From Callorhinus ursinus (Eukaryota; Chordata; Mammalia; Carnivora; Otariidae), in assembly GCF_003265705.1 (NCBI RefSeq), contig NW_020312817.1, positions 45,139,113-45,203,112 of the forward strand: a stretch of DNA of 64,000 nucleotides, given 5' to 3'. Under the pieces are notes generated by a model. It saw only the letters and a program-made list of their open reading frames with translations. It did not search any database and was not told the DNA's origin. Each line of letters begins with the position of its first letter. The first letter of the stretch is position 1. Positions 58,740-64,000 of this stretch are shown here, piece after piece. Made by a program: the position numbers and the translations under genes.

Positions 58740-59760
58740 TAACTTTCTCTTAATTATAAATTTAATTATAAAAATGTGATCTAAAATGCATCACATACAA
58801 ATTTAAAAACAAAATTATATATGTAAATGTATGATGAAATTATTACTTTCATATACAAAAATCCATTCATTCACTAGAGTATAAAGTAAATTATCTAAAA
58901 TGTTAAAAGTTTTAATCATTGGGTCCTTCTCTGTGTCACCAGAATATGAAAGATTTTAATGCAAATTCTTAAAAATTTCGGCTAATATTTAAAAGTTCTA
59001 AATGAAAAGCTTAGGCCATATTCAAATCAATATAAATATTCAGTTCAAAATTACTCCATGTTTAATAGTTCTGAAGAATAAGAATTTTAAAATGACACAG
59101 CAGGATTGGCACATGTACCTAATCTGTAGTCAAGAGATAAAAAATCCTGAAAGGAGAGTTCAATTTAAAATTCTAACAGTAAATTCTAACAAAGGGAATG
59201 CCAACACCGGCACCCACATTTAGATTCTCTCTATTCTACGGCGACCCAGAGCAAATGAGTAGATATTGGGAGGAAGGATTTCACTTTTGAAAGGCAAGTG
59301 ATAAGACAAAATTCAGCAGTGTTAACACATAAGACGAAATTGAATGGCCCATCTCTCTAACTGATTACAATCACCTTATTCCAACTTTGAAAACAACTAA
59401 TAATCAGTTATACTCTTTTAAACTATTCATATCAAGTAATAGGTTTTGAAACCACTGCCTGTCTGTGTTTTCAACCAGATGTTTAATCCTTGGGTAAGCA
59501 ATGTTTCAAAATAGACATGCAGATTATAATTCACCCACCTGTCAAATGTAGCAGAAAATAGCCTCTCTGCTAAATTGGAGAAAGACAAATGGTCCCGATG
59601 GAGCTATGACAAGTTCTCCAGATTTCTCCTCAATGCTTAGAATCTAGATATCTGGACACAGCTGTTCTCAGTCTGTTTCTCTGCTTTTATGCTTCAATGC
59701 TTCCTTCAAATGGAGTGTTTTCTCTAAAGGTAACCACTTGACCAACGTCACCAACTGACT
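58740..59760. other. AT-rich intron, nothing recognised
   Basis: No repeat or exon identified in 1 kb. Confidence 0.5.
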
Positions 59761-59763
59761 TCT

Positions 59764-59829
59764 GCTGTGTGTGTGCATGCCTGTGGGTGTGCGTGCACAC
59801 ACACACACACACGCACACACACACACACC
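59764..59829. repeat. (TG)n-(CA)n inverted microsatellite
   Basis: TGTGTGTGCATGCCTGTGGG at the left changes to GTGCACACACACACACACAC at the right around 59791, so the two halves are near inverted repeats. Confidence 0.93.
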
Positions 59830-60169
59830 AGGTTGAGGAGGGGAAAAAAGGACCTTATTTCTTTAGAACTCATCAGTTAACATCACAGTTGAGCTCATGG
59901 TTTAGAATCAGAGGCAGAGGTAAAGGGAGTATCTAAAATGGACCCACTTGAAAATGGAAACCACTTATTTTAGACAAGCCCAATATTGTGAACAGGGCAA
60001 TCTCTGGGTGCTATGATTAGACTACTAACTTACAAAACTCCAGAAATAGCATAAGAGGTACTAAAATCACTGTAGGAAAAGTGCTTCCCCAGAAATCCAA
60101 GACAAGAAAGCATGAAAGGAAGCAAATTAACTAAGATCCAAGTTCAGAAACTGAGAGGTACTTAAAACC

Positions 60170-60290
60170 TTTAGTTGCTCTCCACTGCCTTTCAGAATAA
60201 AATAGAAATCCCTTAATAAGCTACAGGAATCTTCATGATCTGACTCCATATCAACCTCTCATCACTCATCCTACATCTCACCCTCCACAG
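60170..60290 (+). repeat. L2 relic, sense (part 1)
   Basis: CCACTGCCTTTCAGAATAAAATAG, AATCTTCATGATCTGACTCC and CTCATCACTCATCCTACATCTC fit the L2 stretch '...tgatctggccccctgcc...ctcatctcctactactctcc'. Confidence 0.7.
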
Positions 60291-60633
60291 CAGGATTCCG
60301 AGAACATTGTCTGTAAAAGACCAGATAGTAAATATTTTAGGTTCCATAGACCATATGGTCTTTCATATGCAACTACTCAGCTCTGCTGTTATAGCATGAA
60401 AGTGGTCCTAGACAATATGTAAAACAAAACAAAAAAATTAGTATGGCTGTGTTCTACTAAAACTGCATTTATGGGCACTGAAATTGAAATTTCATATGAT
60501 TTTTACATTTCACAGAATATGCTTGTTCATCTTTTGATTTTTAAAAATCATTTAAAAATGTCAAAATGCAGGGGGCCTATAAAAACTGAAGGTGGTCTGC
60601 ATTTGGTCCACAACCACAGTTTGACCACCTCGG
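60291..60633 (+). mobile_element. hAT-type MITE inserted in L2
   Basis: Starts CAGGATTCCGAGAAC, then TGTCTGTAAAAGACCAGATAG, GTAAATATTTTAGGTTCC, CAACTACTCAGCTCTGC, TGGCTGTGTTCTACTAAAACTG, and ends CAGTTTGACCACCTCGG. This matches a mammal-wide hAT element ('caggggttggcaaac...gccgacccctg'). 8-bp duplications CTCCACAG (60283-60290) / CACCACAG (60635-60642) flank it with one mismatch, as expected for hAT. Confidence 0.75.
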
Positions 60634-60642
60634 CCACCACAG

Positions 60643-60875
60643 CCTCCAATTCACTCAGACAATCGTCTATGATTCCATAGAATAAAATACCTTGAGTACT
60701 CTACACATGCTGTATTCTTTTTGGCATCAAAAGCTTTGTACTTGTTCTTTCTCTTGCAATACTCTTTCCATATCCTTCTTCGACAAACTAATTTCTGCTC
60801 ACCTTTCACCTTTTAATTTCTCTGAGATCCTTCTTGAGTCCCTCACAGTACCAAAGTATTCTAAGTGGACTGATG
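60643..60875 (+). repeat. L2 relic, sense (part 2)
   Basis: TTTGTACTTGTTCTTTCTCTTGCAATACTC, then TGCTCACCTTTCACC, continues the L2 ('tttgcacttgctgttccctctgcctggaatgctc') that the MITE split. Confidence 0.7.
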
Positions 60876-60917
60876 ATTCAGTCAGATAACCTTACCAATA
60901 AGAAGCAGTCCTCCTTC

Positions 60918-61114
60918 AGGGCGCCTGGGTGGCTCAGTCAGTTAAGCATCTGCCTTCAGCTCAGGTCATAATCCCAGGGTCCTGGGATGGAGCCCCACGT
61001 GGGGCTCCCTGCTCTGTGGGGAGCCTGCTTCTCCCTCTCCCTCTGCCTGCTGCTCCCCCTGCTTGTGCTCTCTTTGTCAAATAAATAAATAAAATCTTGA
61101 AAAAAAAAAAAAGC
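60918..61114 (+). mobile_element. CAN-SINE, plus strand
   Basis: Head GGGCGCCTGGGTGGCTCAG, tail AAATAAATAAATAAAATC plus a long A-run. Target-site duplication AGCAGTCCTCCTTC (60904-60917) / AGCAGCCCTCCTTC (61115-61128), one mismatch. Confidence 0.95.
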
Positions 61115-61115
61115 A

Positions 61116-61150
61116 GCAGCCCTCCTTCTTATCTTAAGAAGGAGGGTTGC
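61116..61150. repeat. Hairpin, 15-bp stem, 5-nt loop
   Basis: GCAGCCCTCCTTCTT (61116-61130) pairs with AAGAAGGAGGGTTGC (61136-61150), with one G-T wobble, around the loop ATCTT. The left arm overlaps the 3' target-site duplication of the SINE. Confidence 0.9.
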
Positions 61151-62062
61151 TTTTTCTGTATCACAACCCAAACTTCCCTCCACCGCCTGTCAGTCACCAC
61201 AATTCCCCAAGAGGTGGCAATAGACAATGGCTGTGACAAACGTGGGGTGCTTTGGATCGATGGTGTCCTTAATATTTTACTACAGTGTTTTATAGGCCTT
61301 ACCATCTTTTACTCACTTTTGTGGCATCCCAATCTCACTACCTTTGCTTTCCATTTTAAGAAGGGCATACGGCAAGGCTGTCTAGAGGCCACTTGCCCCC
61401 AGAAGGGTGAAGCCCCCATTACTGATACTAGGCAAAAAGGGACTGCAGATGGCCAGTTCTATAAGATGATTGACTACTGACTCCTGGCTTTCATGGCAGC
61501 CCCATTGTCTCACAAGCATCATCCCTCTCTTCCTCTTGGGCTATGATTGTGGCTGAACAGAACGGTATCATCATCGGAAGTGCTATGAGGTTAAATCTTA
61601 TTACTCTGTAGGCCAAAGGAATGAACAATGCAATTCTTATTGTTAGAATTTCAAAAATGATTTTATGAGTATAATACCACCTACAATACTATAATGAACA
61701 ATTACTATACAGATATTTTACATACATAACCAGCTACACTGACATTCTTACTAGCAAGACTGTTACCACTGCAAGTATATATAAATTGGTTACTGATTCA
61801 CATATATGTGGATAAAAAGAGAAATTTGCAAAATTGGCTCATTATGGAAATACATTACTGCCTCAGCCCTTTAAAGTCAGAAATACTAGTATGCTATTAG
61901 GGATCTTTATATATATTTTTGTATATAGACCTTTGGTCTTGAAATTAAAAATAAATTGAATTCTATTTAATCTTAAGCTAACATTTATTCAACCCCTACT
62001 ATGTGCCATGATCTACCATCTGTCTGTCCACCTATAATTTATTAATTTGGACAAAACAATGA
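61151..62062. other. Intron, nothing firmly recognised
   Basis: A 127-codon plus-strand frame (61097-61480) starts in the SINE tail and contains K-K-G-I-R-Q-G-C, which recalls a LINE reverse-transcriptase phrase, but its neighbours do not fit. A short L2/MIR-like phrase (ACATTTATTCAACCCCTACTATGTGCC) lies at 61981-62007. Confidence 0.4.
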
Positions 62063-62067
62063 GGTGT

Positions 62068-62254
62068 TTTTTTTTAAGTTATTTATTTGAGAAAGGGACA
62101 GGAAGAGTGAGAGAGGGGTGAGGGACAGAGGGAGAAGCAGACTCCCCGCTGAGCAAGGAGTCCAATGCGGGGCTCGATCCCAGGACCCTGAGATCATGAC
62201 CTGAGCTGAAATCAAGAGCCATCCACTTAACCGACTGAGCCACCCAGGTGCCCC
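62068..62254 (-). mobile_element. CAN-SINE, minus strand
   Basis: T-run, AAGTTATTTATTTGAGAAAG, CTGAGCTGAAATCAAGAGCC and the head CTGAGCCACCCAGGTGCCCC. Older subfamily centre. No clear target-site duplication. Confidence 0.93.
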
Positions 62255-64000
62255 TTCTACTCATTTTTTATAAACTTTTGCAAGTGTGTACTCAGCAAAT
62301 GTGACAGACTAATAGAAAATTGCCCTTTACCACTGTCTTGCTAAGATAAATATCTGCAGTCTCTTTTTAGCTTCCTTCCCCAAAATGGGGATTGCAGTTA
62401 TCAGGACAAAGTATAAAATAAGCTACATTTATCTCAAGACCACATACACACTATGCGTGCACACTCACTCACATATGCACCCACGTGTACACTCGTGCAC
62501 GCATCCCTGTTTACTATCATGCTCTTGGCTTCCGTTTCCTGCCTCAGGACAGTGTACTCAGTGCAGTCCTAAATAATTCTTAGTAATATGATAGGAGAGA
62601 ATACTCTCAAATATTCTTCCACAGGAGGGGCAAACTTAGTTTGACACATGCAATAGACACCTTTTCTGTACCAAACAATTATATTTCATGTATGACCAAC
62701 CAAAAACTCACTCTTACCAAGTGGAAAATATTATATCTTACAATTCACACTGTGTTGCCATTTGAAACTTTAAACACAAATAAAACTCCAAGTGGTAACA
62801 TACAGTGAAATAATTGAAATGACTCAAGTTCTATTTTTTCATATTTACAGTCCCTGTACTTTCCAATTTACTGTTTAAATGCAAGAATATGTAGTACCAC
62901 AAGTTCTGAAGAAACAAACTGTATCCTAAGAGAATCTAAATAATTCTCAACTGTTAAGAACTTAAACTGACTTTTCAACAGATAGTCCATGAACCAGCTG
63001 TACAATTGGGAATTATCCAAATTTACTTCCATATGAAATAAAAGGCCTAAAATATAAAATATGTTAATTTGAAGTTTACATATGTGTGATTATAATTCAG
63101 TAAACATAGCATCTTTTCAGAACTTCCACCAAAAGAAAGGTTTTCTGAGGAGGAATATTTTATCATGAAGACTGTTGACAATTGATATCACATGGTAACA
63201 AGGAAATGTAGGCCAATTTTATATGGTTTTATCATTGTTTTGAAATTCTGTACATTACATTCCCTTATTGGTGGTACCTCAGGTAGACTAACTAACCATA
63301 ATCCTCTTAGTACACCACAGAGTCTAAAGAAATCCGTTTGGCGAGTTTCAACTAAAATACCATGTGGAAGTTCTATATAACTTGTAAATTAGTATAACAA
63401 TGTAGGGTACTAATTTGTTTTAACAGTGTATACTAGAAGATTGGAAACATCTACTCTAGGAACCAAAGGAACAATTCTCTATTGACAAAGTTTCAGATGC
63501 TTTCAAGGAGGAAGAGGTGTGCTTGAGAATGAGGTCATGCCTATTACTATTGGCTTTATGCCAGAAAAAAAGATACTAACTATAAAGCCAGGTGAGAAAG
63601 TCTACAACATGATCAAATACTTAAATCACACACTTGAAGATTATCCTGGTATTTTCTTTGCAACATATTTGAAAAGGTAACTCAAAGATGTAACTTCTAG
63701 TTACATATGCTTGATATCCAGGAAACTAAGGAATTGAACTTGACTGGTTGTGTTGACAGCGTGTCAGAACTGCAGGCATTCCAGAAGACAATGTGGGAGT
63801 ATAATATACAAGAAATGGAGATGCATCAGTGATTCTGTTTTTAATGCATGGAAGTTTAAAGTAGCAGTGATTGACTTCAAACTGTAGCTCTACAAAGTTT
63901 GTCAGGAGTGACATTGTATAACTGTGGGGAAACTATTTTCACACTCCAATTAAACTAACATCTTGGTGAGTCTAGATTTTTAAAATTAGGTTTCAGATGA
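62255..64000. other. Intron with CA-rich patch
   Basis: A degenerate (CA)n/CACGTG-like patch at 62440-62505 is the only structure. The remaining 1.5 kb is AT-rich and unrecognised. Confidence 0.5.

Larger units (their letters stand above)
1..64000 (-). other. CTNNA2: Intronic body of CTNNA2 (inferred)
   Basis: Only one exon (24477-24672, minus strand) can be recognised, so the remaining sequence is inferred to be the two introns around it. No neighbouring CTNNA2 exon was seen. By eye I looked for the initiator exon upstream (higher coordinates) and for the next exon downstream (beginning E-T-M-R in my recollection). No other gene's start or end is visible, so the whole window may lie within this one transcription unit. 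This rests on the known very large size of CTNNA2 introns. It would fail if another gene's exon were found here by alignment. Confidence 0.8.

Noticed and set aside
61097..61480. 127-codon frame with K-K-G-I-R-Q-G-C, like a reverse-transcriptase phrase
   Set aside because: The phrase is short, the flanking residues do not follow a LINE protein, and the frame begins in a SINE A tail.
4640..62254. tRNA-like heads of the CAN-SINEs as possible tRNA genes
   Set aside because: They are SINE heads with the standard SINE body and tail; none shows a free, complete tRNA fold.
1..64000. LRRTM1, known to be nested in a CTNNA2 intron
   Set aside because: Its single long coding exon would give an open frame of several hundred codons; none exists here, so the nested gene must lie in another intron.
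1..64000. CRISPR arrays, operons, phage or other prokaryotic systems
   Set aside because: The sequence is clearly mammalian intron; direct repeats here are SINE duplications or microsatellites.

Overview
This is non-repetitive to moderately repetitive mammalian nuclear DNA from a carnivoran, most likely Caniformia. The main clue is about 26 copies of the tRNA-Lys-derived CAN-SINE (head box GCGCCTGGGTGGCTCAG, a CT-rich middle, a tail of AATAAA-type units ending TAAAATCTTTAAAAA). A carnivore-type L1 3' end at 13.25-13.74 kb and older mammal-wide repeats (L2, MIR, L1M, MER5, MER20) agree. There are no bacterial features, no long multi-exon gene and no intact transposon ORF. I cannot name the species from the sequence.

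One real coding segment is visible: a 196-nt exon on the minus strand at 24477-24672. It is an early coding exon of CTNNA2 (alpha-N-catenin), with an intact frame, a good 3' splice site with a polypyrimidine tract, and a GTAGG 5' splice site. The rest of the window is best read as the two flanking introns. Sequence above 24673 is the upstream intron and sequence below 24476 is the downstream intron, in the minus-strand gene direction. CTNNA2 is known to have very large introns, so a 64-kb window with one exon is expected.

Layout. 1-9.6 kb: AT-rich intron with a MER20, three CAN-SINEs and a 1.2-kb L1MA-like 3' end. 9.6-14.7 kb: an LTR-like repeat, an antisense L2 split by a MIR, a second MIR, an L1 patchwork and a MER5. 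14.9-24 kb: SINE-rich, with a 1.4-kb sense L2 relic, a MER5A, an L1 tail and a striking pair of adjacent hairpins at 15.23-15.30 kb. 24.4-24.7 kb: the exon. 26-36 kb: more SINEs, a 330-bp GA-rich compound microsatellite, an L2 relic and a MER5-derived segment with a perfect 85-bp tandem duplication. It also has a target site that took two SINEs in succession. 35.7-46.8 kb: an 11-kb stretch with no CAN-SINE, holding a candidate conserved regulatory segment. 46.8-64 kb: L2 relics, a SINE inside a SINE, a slightly GC-richer segment with GC boxes near 56.2 kb, a hAT-type MITE inside an L2, and (CA)n tracts.

Most open reading frames of 60-190 codons in this window lie in repeats or low-complexity sequence, or show no resemblance to a protein I know; I have left them out. 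Repeat family names are from my recognition of consensus sequences, not from a database search. Boundaries without a visible target-site duplication are accurate only to about 10-30 bases.
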